A DNA stretch of 38,708 nucleotides, from assembly GCA_004322535.1 (NCBI GenBank), contig SCUZ01000008.1, positions 1 through 38,708 of the forward strand, given 5' to 3'. How positions within the stretch are numbered: the stretch's first letter is position 1; every line of letters starts with the position of its first letter. Origin of the DNA: Rugosibacter sp. Lineage in GTDB: Bacteria > Pseudomonadota > Gammaproteobacteria > Burkholderiales > Rhodocyclaceae. Under the pieces are notes generated by a model. It ran no database searches. It was not told the DNA's origin and worked only from the letters and a program-made list of their open reading frames with translations. A program made the translations under genes and the position numbers. Positions 23,988 to 30,921 of this stretch are shown here, piece by piece.

Positions 23988-24812
23988 CTAGATTTTCTTG
24001 TGCCCCAACACCCTGATGCGTATCCAGGTTTTCAGTATCAGCCACAGGGTAATAGGTTGGCCCTCAAACCAGCGACTCAAGAATTCGCTCGATTTGCGCA
24101 AATCAGCACTCAGCTGCCGCAGATCAGCGTAATACACAGCCACCGGACCATAATAATCGGTTTCAGGCCCAACCCGCGTGTAATGAAATCCCATTCTGTC
24201 GAGCGAGCGAGCCAAACTCTTTTCCATCGCAGCAAACCAGTAATGGATACCATTTTTACGGCTATGTTGATATATCTGCCGAAACATCCCCATAAATATT
24301 TGGGGGCTGATGCGGCGCCGGTGTTTGCCTTCCGGGTCGTCTGTCTCAAACAGAATGGCATCGAGCCGCCCTTCTTCGACAAATCTTTTCGTCATACCCT
24401 GCATGGTGTCACCCGGACGGCGACGGTAGCCCCTATTTACCACTAACCGCGAAACTTCAGCACACGCCGCGCGCGGCGGAAAAGAAAAATCGTCAAAAGT
24501 AGCGCAGTGCCCCTCAAAAGGGAGGCATCCTGCCTGATTGGCAAAAACCAGTCTTACCGCACCCACCACCTGACCTGCTTCGTTGCACGCGGCTACATGG
24601 TAAGCATTAGCGTCATAAGCATCTGCTTCGCAGCCATCGGGGTAATCATCTGCATTGAGAAAATGACACTCGTTGCAATACACCTCGTAGCGCAGCTTCA
24701 TGATATCCAGGCAAATGGATTCCTTGGCGCGCGTGAAGGCAGTGCCAAAAAACTTAAAGTTCGGGGTGAGTGGGTCGCGCCTGTCCCGGCCAAGGAGTCT
24801 ATTGAGCATCAT
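23988..24812 (-). CDS. PEP-CTERM/exosortase-associated N-acyltransferase
   Basis: 274 residues matching the exosortase-system-associated acyltransferase family (GNAT fold, related to N-acyl amino acid synthases and LuxI-type enzymes). Visible features: FTRAKESICLDIMKLRYEVYC near the start, AYHVAACNEAGQVVGAVRLVF (strand 4 region), and ACAEVSRLVVNRGYRRR with the acyl-donor-binding loop, followed by FVEEGRLDAILF. It would join a fatty acyl chain, probably from acyl-ACP, to an amino acid or amine in the cytosol. It lies between the DUF1302 gene (28-bp gap) and the adenylate-forming enzyme (29-bp gap), so the three likely form an operon with the ABC ATPase. Confidence 0.87.
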   Translation of the reverse strand: MMLNRLLGRDRRDPLTPNFKFFGTAFTRAKESICLDIMKLRYEVYCNECHFLNADDYPDGCEADAYDANAYHVAACNEAGQVVGAVRLVFANQAGCLPFEGHCATFDDFSFPPRAACAEVSRLVVNRGYRRRPGDTMQGMTKRFVEEGRLDAILFETDDPEGKHRRRISPQIFMGMFRQIYQHSRKNGIHYWFAAMEKSLARSLDRMGFHYTRVGPETDYYGPVAVYYADLRQLSADLRKSSEFLSRWFEGQPITLWLILKTWIRIRVLGHKKI

Positions 24813-24840
24813 AGAGGTGTTTTTCTCATTCTCCTGCTTA

Positions 24841-26448
24841 TTAGAAGTAGTACTTCAATTCCGAAAAGAGACGATCCCGTTTTTCATAACGACCAAACAA
24901 CCCTTCAGGCGGGCCGTGAAAAACATCCCCCCCTGCCGTCATGCGCCAGTTCTTTTCAAAAGTCCAGGTAACCTTGGGTCTTAGCATCCAATCGGTTCGA
25001 TTAAAGCTCGCCACCCATAACACCTCGGCCTCCACTTGGGGAAACAGCTTGCCGTTGAGCAAAAGACTATAACCACTCTCAACCTTCCTGGGGATGACAT
25101 CCACGTCATGGTTGGTGATCACGCTTTGAAACAACTGCACATTGAACCGCGCCTCGGATGGCAGAGGGACATCCAAGCCGACCACCCAATCAAACGTATT
25201 TTGCCGCACCACCCCATCCGGCTGGGTCAGACGCAATACACCCAACCGTCGCCCGCGAGTGGCGACCATCTCGGTTTTCAACACCATGCTGCCAAAATCC
25301 TTGGCCAAGGTGCCACCTGCTTGCGAAATGCGATCATGGCGTGCTTCGTAAATCACTTCAGGCTGCGGCACCAGCACAACGCGCCGATAAAATGTGGGCG
25401 CAGCATCCATGCTTCGATAGAAAAATCCGGATAAATCCCAGCCATGCGTGAGCCAGGATCCACGCGCACCGAAATTGCTGTTGGCCAAGCGACTCGAGGG
25501 CTTATGCTCATTGAGATAGTGCGTGGAAAACCCGGCAAACTCAGGCTGCACAGGAAAGAATTCCGACCCGGGCTTGCCTGTTTCGTCATACGTGGGCAGC
25601 GGAATCCAGAGCAATTCGCCGTGAAAATCGTTCTTGAAATATTCGGCACGTGCCGCCCATTGCGGAATGCGCAGGATATTGAATTCAGGCAGAATAAATT
25701 CTCGCATATCCCGTGCTGAAACCACATCCGCAAAAAAGAGACTCACCATTTCACCCCACACCACGTGCTGCCGGCCAAGGCGGAGATCCCAATCGCCTGC
25801 ATCCATGTCCAGATAGGTTTCACGAAAGCTGGCGTTAAACCGCTGATCGCTGCGGACTGGGGACGGGTAAAAATCAGTCGCCTCAAAAACGGCGTCGTAA
25901 TCCACGCGGGCACTGACTTTCCATTTAACCGTGTCGTTGATTTTGCCGCTGCGGCCAAGCTCCACACGCGTGAGCATTTTCGACCAATGGCTTGGGTCAT
26001 TTAACGTACGCGCCAGCTCGAACTGAGCAAAACCTTGCAGAGCACCTGAGGGTTTTGCCAAAGGTGCAGCCGCTTGTCCGGCGGGAGCAGCCATGTCGGG
26101 CAAAACCGCAGGGGAAGTCGCTGGTGCATTCGCCGCCGCACCCGCAGACTGCGGTGCAGCCCCGCTTTTCGCATCATCTTCTGCCGCCTGGCGCAAGAGA
26201 GTTTCCACTTCATCGTCTGCCGCTGCTGCAAGCGTTGTACTTTCTGCCGTCCGTGTGACGGTCTTTGTGACCGTATTTACCGTATTACCAGCACCGTCCA
26301 AAAACGGACTCAAGAGTTTTTGGGCCTGCGCGGCGCCGGGCACATACCCCACTACCCCAACTAGCAGCGCGAGAGAACAAAAGCGCTGCGCACACCGGCC
26401 CAGGTTAAACATCCCGTCATCCCGCCACACCCACTTGCGATTACACAT
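24841..26448 (-). CDS. DUF1302-type outer-membrane beta-barrel protein
   Basis: 535 residues from ATG 26448, whose ribosome-binding site (AAAGGGG) lies in the end of the ATPase gene (8-bp overlap); ATG 26412 (MFNLGR) gives a more standard signal peptide ending VPGAAQAQ. After an Ala-rich, low-complexity linker (residues ~60-130) comes the DUF1302-like body: LRLGRQHVVWGEMVSLFFAD, ISFRETYLDMDAG-like strands, alternating hydrophobic/polar pattern and a terminal aromatic (KYYF), typical of outer-membrane barrels. DUF1302 proteins accompany LolA-like and RND/ABC lipid exporters. Here it probably forms the outer-membrane end of the transport system encoded around it. Cargo unknown. Confidence 0.82.
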   Translation of the reverse strand: MCNRKWVWRDDGMFNLGRCAQRFCSLALLVGVVGYVPGAAQAQKLLSPFLDGAGNTVNTVTKTVTRTAESTTLAAAADDEVETLLRQAAEDDAKSGAAPQSAGAAANAPATSPAVLPDMAAPAGQAAAPLAKPSGALQGFAQFELARTLNDPSHWSKMLTRVELGRSGKINDTVKWKVSARVDYDAVFEATDFYPSPVRSDQRFNASFRETYLDMDAGDWDLRLGRQHVVWGEMVSLFFADVVSARDMREFILPEFNILRIPQWAARAEYFKNDFHGELLWIPLPTYDETGKPGSEFFPVQPEFAGFSTHYLNEHKPSSRLANSNFGARGSWLTHGWDLSGFFYRSMDAAPTFYRRVVLVPQPEVIYEARHDRISQAGGTLAKDFGSMVLKTEMVATRGRRLGVLRLTQPDGVVRQNTFDWVVGLDVPLPSEARFNVQLFQSVITNHDVDVIPRKVESGYSLLLNGKLFPQVEAEVLWVASFNRTDWMLRPKVTWTFEKNWRMTAGGDVFHGPPEGLFGRYEKRDRLFSELKYYF

Positions 26449-27226
26449 GCACTGCCCCTTTCTCCATTATGTTCATCAGCGCACGGTCTGCGGCGACCTC
26501 CTCCGGGTTATGCAATCGCACTGTTGTCCATTGATTGCCCCGCCGCATGCCCAGCTCGCGCAGGACGCCATCTTCAATGCGCACCAGTCGATCCGCCATA
26601 TCAATGACACGCTGATCATGCGTTGAAAAAATGAAGGTCGTGCCCAGCTTGCGGTTAATGTCTTTCATCAGCTGCAAAATCTCGGTACCTGTTGTTCGAT
26701 CAAGATTCGCGGTGGGCTCATCGGCCAGAATGATCGCCGGCTTGATCGCCAGTGCCCGTGCAATGGCCACCCGCTGGCGTTGCCCGCCGCTCATCTGGCC
26801 AGGCCGATGACTGGCGTATTTGGACAAACCGACCATATCCAAAAAATAACTGACACGTTGCTGACGCTCTTTTCTTGAAATCTCTTTGCGATACAGCAGC
26901 GGATATTCCACATTTTCCGCAGCTGACAACACCGGCAGCAGATTAAACGTCTGAAAAATAAACCCAATGGAATGCGCACGCAAATCCGCCAGCTGATTAC
27001 CGGACCACTGCGTCACGTTCCGTCCACTGATGAACAGTCGCCCCTCCGTGGGTGCATCAATACAGCCAATGACATTGAGCAAGGTGGTTTTACCGCTCCC
27101 CGAGGGGCCGGAAATCGCCAAGAACACCCCTTGCTCAATGTCTAGCGTTATATTCGATAGCGCCTGAACAATCTGGTTGCCGAGGAAGTAATCCTTGAAG
27201 ACACCCTCGACGCGAACGATATGCAT
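26441..27226 (-). CDS. ABC transporter ATP-binding protein, LolD/MacB type
   Basis: About 261 residues from ATG 27226, which has GGGGG and AAGG just upstream; the frame is open to an ATG at 27259. Walker A is SGPSGSGKTTLLNVIG, the Q loop FIFQTFNLLPVL, signature MSGGQRQRVAIARALA, Walker B IILADEPTANLD and the switch His in FSTHDQRVID. It is most like LolD/MacB ATPases that power FtsX-type permeases. No permease is adjacent; the two FtsX-type genes at 17384-19837 are the obvious partners. The C-terminal ~25 residues extend beyond the usual LolD end. The gene leads an operon with DUF1302, acyltransferase and adenylate-forming genes. Confidence 0.9.
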   Translation of the reverse strand: MHIVRVEGVFKDYFLGNQIVQALSNITLDIEQGVFLAISGPSGSGKTTLLNVIGCIDAPTEGRLFISGRNVTQWSGNQLADLRAHSIGFIFQTFNLLPVLSAAENVEYPLLYRKEISRKERQQRVSYFLDMVGLSKYASHRPGQMSGGQRQRVAIARALAIKPAIILADEPTANLDRTTGTEILQLMKDINRKLGTTFIFSTHDQRVIDMADRLVRIEDGVLRELGMRRGNQWTTVRLHNPEEVAADRALMNIMEKGAVHV

Positions 27227-27339
27227 CCTTGCCCCCTGTTTAGCCATACCCAACCGCACTGCGGAATCCGAACCATGCCCTAGACTACAAATAATTCTGC
27301 TAGATTGGCAACTTCATTTTTTATTCTATCCGGGTGCTA

Positions 27340-28188
27340 ATGGTGAAGAACATTAAAGGACAGCCTGTTTTTCAAGACAATCCTTGCCTTCATGGCAGCG
27401 CACACCGCTTACTCATCTCCTTCATTTGCAGCCTGTTTATTGGCTTACCTGCAGCGTTAGCGGAGCCCTTGCCAGGCCATCTGGAAGAGGCAGACAGCCC
27501 AGCCGAAGCAACCGATGCCGCAGCGCAAGCGCTTTTACGCAAAGCAGATCAAATTCGTTTTCCGATGGAAGGCTTTCAGGTCGAGATTTCGATCCTTTCC
27601 ACTAAGGCGGACCAAAGCACCGAAGCACGCAGGTATCAGGTACTCTCCAAAGGTAACGATAAGACTGTAGTCATCGTGACCGAGCCTGCCTCCGAGCGCG
27701 GGCAAACCATGCTGATGAGCGGCCGGGAGCTCTGGGTATTCCTGCCTTCTGTCTCGCAACCCGTGCGCTTATCCCTGGCGCAGCGCCTGACCGGACAGGT
27801 AGCCAATGGTGATTTGGCGCGCGCCAATTTTGCGGGGGATTACACCCCACGCATTTTGCGCACCGATGTCATTGACGGCGAAAAATATACCGTGCTGGAG
27901 CTCATCGCCGTGGATAAAAGCGTCACCTATCAGCGCGCGGTGTATTGGGTCAAACAAAAAAATACCTTCCCGTACAAGGCGGAGTTCTATGCACTCTCCA
28001 ATCGCTTGCTGAAAACGGCCTATTACGAAAACTTCAAGATGATGGCGGGGAAAATGCGTCCTACCCGGCTGGTGATGATCGATTCCCTGCGTGCAGGTGA
28101 AAAATCCATGCTCGAATATGAGGCCATGAAAGTGCGTGATATTCCGGATAAATTCTTCACCAAGGATTATCTGAAGAAAGTGGACTAG
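27340..28188 (+). CDS. Outer-membrane lipoprotein-sorting protein (LolA-like)
   Basis: About 282 residues (start uncertain; GTG 27334 is also in frame). A long n-region precedes the hydrophobic LLISFICSLFIGLPAALA, with cleavage before EPLPG. The mature part matches the LolA-like sorting protein family: ILSTKADQSTEARRYQVLSKG, TMLMSGRELWVFLPSVSQPVRL and SLAQRLTGQVANGDLARANF. Such proteins carry lipid or lipoprotein from an FtsX-type ABC complex across the periplasm. It is divergent from the ATPase gene and overlaps the galE stop tail-to-tail by 4 bp. It completes a LolA-LolCDE-DUF1302-like set within the window. Confidence 0.87.
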   Translation: MVKNIKGQPVFQDNPCLHGSAHRLLISFICSLFIGLPAALAEPLPGHLEEADSPAEATDAAAQALLRKADQIRFPMEGFQVEISILSTKADQSTEARRYQVLSKGNDKTVVIVTEPASERGQTMLMSGRELWVFLPSVSQPVRLSLAQRLTGQVANGDLARANFAGDYTPRILRTDVIDGEKYTVLELIAVDKSVTYQRAVYWVKQKNTFPYKAEFYALSNRLLKTAYYENFKMMAGKMRPTRLVMIDSLRAGEKSMLEYEAMKVRDIPDKFFTKDYLKKVD

Positions 28189-29210
28189 ACAAATCCTTCT
28201 GGATTTTGCTGCTGCCAGCGCCAGGCATCCGCACACATCTCTGCCAGACCTTTTTCTGCCTGCCAGCCCAACATGGCCTTGGCCAGGCTCGGGTCTGCAA
28301 AGCACTGGGCAATATCGCCCGGGCGGCGCGGCGCAAAGCGGTACGCAATGGGCCGCCCGCTGGCCACCTCAAAAGCGCGAATGACCTCCAGCACTGAATA
28401 ACCTTGACCCGCGCCCAGATTCACGGTGAATAAGCCGCCCTCGCCCAGCCGGGCCAGTGACTTGAGCGCGGCAAGATGCCCATTGGCCAAATCCACCACA
28501 TGAATGTAATCGCGCACCCCGGTACCATCCGGCGTCGGGTAATCGTCGCCAAACACCGAAAGACATTCCAGCTTGCCGATCGCCACTTGCGTTACATAGG
28601 GCATGAGGTTATTCGGAATGCCGTTCGGGTCTTCACCAATCCGGCCAGAAGCATGCGCACCTACCGGGTTAAAGTAGCGCAACAAAGCAATCTGCCAGGA
28701 AGTATCCGCCTCGGCGATATCGCGCAACATATCTTCAATCATCAGCTTCGAGCGCCCGTAGGGGTTGGTCACCGACAGTGCAGCAGATTCATTGATCGGC
28801 ACTGAAGCCGGATCGCCATACACGGTGGCAGAAGAAGAAAACACCAGGGTTTTTACGCCTGCCTCGGCCATCACCTCGAATAATGCAATGCTGCCTTCGA
28901 CATTGTTGTTGTAATAGCGCAGCGGTTGGCTGACGGACTCACTCACAGCCTTCAGGCCGGCAAAGTGAATCACCCCATCGCACCCGCCCGACATCCCTTG
29001 AAATGCTGTGGCCAGCGCCACGCGATCACGAATATCCGCCCGAATAAAGTGCGGCCGACGCCCGGCAATTTCAGTAATTCGCTCCAGCACCACAGGTTTA
29101 CTGTTGCAAAGATTATCCACAATCGTGACCTGATGCCCCGCACCCAGTAACTCAACGCACGTGTGGCTACCAATGTACCCCATGCCACCCGTCACCAGAT
29201 AATGCGCCAT
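28185..29210 (-). CDS. galE: UDP-glucose 4-epimerase
   Basis: 341 residues from ATG 29210 (AAGGGAG-type site upstream), the normal GalE length; upstream in-frame codons to 29336 look like leader sequence. The NAD-binding motif is VTGGMGYIGSHTCVELL, the catalytic Ser/Tyr/Lys are in VFSSSATVYGDP and NPYGRSKLM, and GVRDYIHVVDLANGH, LLRYFNPVGAH are GalE-specific signatures. It interconverts UDP-glucose and UDP-galactose in the cytosol, feeding the exopolysaccharide and LPS. It meets the LolA-like gene tail-to-tail. Confidence 0.95.
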   Translation of the reverse strand: MAHYLVTGGMGYIGSHTCVELLGAGHQVTIVDNLCNSKPVVLERITEIAGRRPHFIRADIRDRVALATAFQGMSGGCDGVIHFAGLKAVSESVSQPLRYYNNNVEGSIALFEVMAEAGVKTLVFSSSATVYGDPASVPINESAALSVTNPYGRSKLMIEDMLRDIAEADTSWQIALLRYFNPVGAHASGRIGEDPNGIPNNLMPYVTQVAIGKLECLSVFGDDYPTPDGTGVRDYIHVVDLANGHLAALKSLARLGEGGLFTVNLGAGQGYSVLEVIRAFEVASGRPIAYRFAPRRPGDIAQCFADPSLAKAMLGWQAEKGLAEMCADAWRWQQQNPEGFV

Positions 29211-29310
29211 CGACTTCCGCTCCCTTAAGATTGCCTGACCATGAGCTATTGTAAGGGCATCTGGCGACATAGAGAATGGCCTCTTGCCCGTGCCGGATGG
29301 CCGCTCAATT

Positions 29311-29327
29311 TGTCGGTATTTTTTACA
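29311..29327 (+). promoter_or_regulatory. PrsR-type 17-bp box of the nidogen-like PEP-CTERM gene
   Basis: TGTCGGTATTTTTTACA, 73 bp upstream of the -24 GG. Same position-by-position layout as boxes at 22388-22404, 30668-30684 and 12497-12513. Confidence 0.75.
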
Positions 29328-29399
29328 TTCAACCACTCATAAAAGGGTTTTCTAAAAAAAATTAATTTAACTAATTGATAAATATATTTATTAAATTAA

Positions 29400-29415
29400 T
29401 GGCACGTATCATGCT
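29400..29415 (+). promoter_or_regulatory. Sigma-54 promoter of the nidogen-like PEP-CTERM gene
   Basis: TGGCACGTATCATGCT: perfect TGGCACG -24 element and GC 10 bp further. Predicted leader is about 100 nt. Confidence 0.85.
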
Positions 29416-29525
29416 TTGGTTCATGCAAGCTGTATCTGCCATATAAACAATCCAGTTTGTCTTTTTATTGTTTTTAGTTTGTCTCTCTTTTTATTTTGTA
29501 ATTTTTCTTTCTAGAGGATTTTCAA

Positions 29526-30365
29526 ATGAACTCACCCCAAAAACCATCGTTGATCACCCGCACTCTCCTGGCCAGCGCGGTTGCCTTTGCACTGATCGCC
29601 CCTGCCGCCCATGCCGGTGCGATTCATGATGCCAATCTGTTTACCACCAACTTCCCTGGAAATGATGATGGTTCCACTGCGTTGCAAGCCTTGGGCTTTG
29701 GCATCAACTTCAATGGCGTGAATTATTCTAGCGCCTACGTAAATAACAACGGCAACATCACTTTCACGACGCCATTAGGCACATTCACCCCTTTCGGTAT
29801 CACCGGCGGCTCGCTCCCGATGCTGGCGCCATTTTTTGCTGACGTCGACACCCGTGTAGGTGCCACTACCCATTACGGCAGTTCGACATTAGATGGCCAC
29901 AACGTGTTCGGAGTGAATTGGATCGATGTGGGTTATTACAGCACGCACACAAACCTTCTCAACAGCTTTCAGCTCATCGTTACCGACCGCACCGACACAG
30001 GAGCTGGCAATTTTGATTTCGAGTTCAACTATGACACCATCAACTGGGAAACCGGCGATGCGAGCGGTGGTAGTGGCGGCTTTGGTGGTGTACCGGCGCA
30101 CGCAGGTTGGACAAATGGCGCAGGCAGCTTTTTTGAATTCGCCGGCTCAGGCGTGACGCGCTCATTTGAAGATACCAACCCCACCACAGGCCTGATTCAC
30201 GGTCGCCGTCTGTCAGACATTGATGGTCAGTACATTTTCCAGGTACGGAATGGACAAGTTCAGCCTCCCAATCCGGGTGAAGTGCCCGAGCCCGCATCCT
30301 TGGCGTTGTTAGGTATTGGCTTGGCCGGATTAGGTGCTATACGTCGTCGCAAGACAGCCAAATAA
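29526..30365 (+). CDS. PEP-CTERM protein with nidogen-like (NIDO) domain
   Basis: 279 residues. Sec signal peptide LLASAVAFALIAPAAHAGA, cleaved after HA. The centre resembles the extracellular NIDO domain of nidogen/alpha-tectorin: VNNNGNITFTTPLGTFTPF, LAPFFADVDTR, VFGVNWIDVGYY, NSFQLIVTDR, FDFEFNYDTINWETGDASGG and GRRLSDIDGQYIFQV. The end has the exosortase signal VPEPASLALLGIGLAGLGAI plus RRRKTAK. Secreted and sorted by exosortase A, it probably acts as an adhesive or matrix protein. Its promoter, box and terminator are all visible, so it is a single-gene transcript under sigma-54 control. Confidence 0.93.
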   Translation: MNSPQKPSLITRTLLASAVAFALIAPAAHAGAIHDANLFTTNFPGNDDGSTALQALGFGINFNGVNYSSAYVNNNGNITFTTPLGTFTPFGITGGSLPMLAPFFADVDTRVGATTHYGSSTLDGHNVFGVNWIDVGYYSTHTNLLNSFQLIVTDRTDTGAGNFDFEFNYDTINWETGDASGGSGGFGGVPAHAGWTNGAGSFFEFAGSGVTRSFEDTNPTTGLIHGRRLSDIDGQYIFQVRNGQVQPPNPGEVPEPASLALLGIGLAGLGAIRRRKTAK

Positions 30366-30391
30366 ACTAAGCCCTGATTATCCCTGTATTT

Positions 30392-30430
30392 AAAAAACCG
30401 ACATGCGCATAGGTGCATGTCGGTTTTTTA
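30392..30430 (+). terminator. Rho-independent terminator of the nidogen-like gene
   Basis: Stem AACCGACATGC (30396-30406) with GCATGTCGGTT (30415-30425), 8-nt loop, then a T run to 30429; the A tract before the stem can pair with it, so it may act in both directions. Confidence 0.92.
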
Positions 30431-30587
30431 CGTTTTAACTTTGCCAGCTTTTAGTGCCGTAGCAACATGATGGTCTTTATCAAGCTCAGTCAAATTGTTA
30501 CACACACCAGGATGTTTTTTGTACTCAAAGCACAGCATCTGCACGCACTCAAGAAACGATACAAACCGTACCCAGCATTAGCAAAAT

Positions 30588-30601
30588 AAAGTCGGCGCTG
30601 G
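30588..30601 (+). repeat. Dispersed GC-rich element, copy d
   Basis: AAAGTCGGCGCTGG, intergenic. The following TTTGAATCCG departs from the other copies, but ATGAGAC reappears further on (30618-30624), as if a short sequence were inserted in the second half. Confidence 0.8.
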
Positions 30602-30667
30602 TTTGAATCCGTTTTGGATGAGACAGCGAAAATTACTCTTCGGGAGGCATTTAGTTCATCAGGCATG

Positions 30668-30684
30668 CGTCGATTTTTTTTACA
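30668..30684 (+). promoter_or_regulatory. PrsR-type 17-bp box of the IgGFc-binding-like gene
   Basis: CGTCGATTTTTTTTACA, 98 bp upstream of the -24 GG. An inverted TGTAAAAAA half-match lies 40 bp downstream, so two facing sites may exist. Confidence 0.68.
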
Positions 30685-30781
30685 CTAAAGGCTGCTGTGC
30701 TTAGTATTCACTATTGTCATGCGTGTAAAAAATTTTATAACTACATGTTTTTTAATAGATTATAAATAAAATTAGCTTTTT

Positions 30782-30797
30782 TGGCATGATTGATGCT
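30782..30797 (+). promoter_or_regulatory. Sigma-54 promoter of the IgGFc-binding-like gene
   Basis: TGGCATGATTGATGCT: GG and GC are 10 bp apart. Its position supports the start codon at 30922 rather than the earlier in-frame TTG at 30790, which overlaps the promoter. Confidence 0.8.
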
Positions 30798-30921
30798 TCT
30801 TAAAAATCAGCCGATTGACGGAGTAGTGACTAGCACGTCAAACCAGTCCTTACCTCAGCTTAGGCGACTATTTTTTTCTTGTCTATTTTTTCGCATTCCA
30901 TTCAAAAGGGAGAAATTGATC

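Larger units (their letters stand above)
29211..29525 (+). other. Intergenic region between galE and the nidogen-like gene
   Basis: 315 bp holding, on the plus strand, a PrsR-type box (29311-29327) and a sigma-54 promoter (29400-29415), and on the minus strand the ribosome-binding site of galE. Very AT-rich between box and promoter (29345-29400), as expected for DNA looping by an enhancer-binding protein. Confidence 0.75.
30366..30921 (+). other. Intergenic region between two PEP-CTERM genes
   Basis: 556 bp: terminator of the upstream gene (30392-30430), one dispersed element (30588-30601), a PrsR-type box (30668-30684), an inverted half-box-like TGTAAAAAATTTT (30724-30736) and a sigma-54 promoter (30782-30797). 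Nothing recognisable in 30433-30585. Confidence 0.7.

Noticed and set aside
27314-27332. TTGGCAACTTCATTTTT upstream of the LolA-like gene as a sigma-54 promoter
   Set aside because: The -12 GC is missing at the required distance and no PrsR-type box is nearby.
30418-30432. TGTCGGTTTTTTACG resembling the PrsR-type box
   Set aside because: It is two bases shorter and forms the right arm and T run of the terminator of the nidogen-like gene; no sigma-54 site follows at a suitable distance from it.
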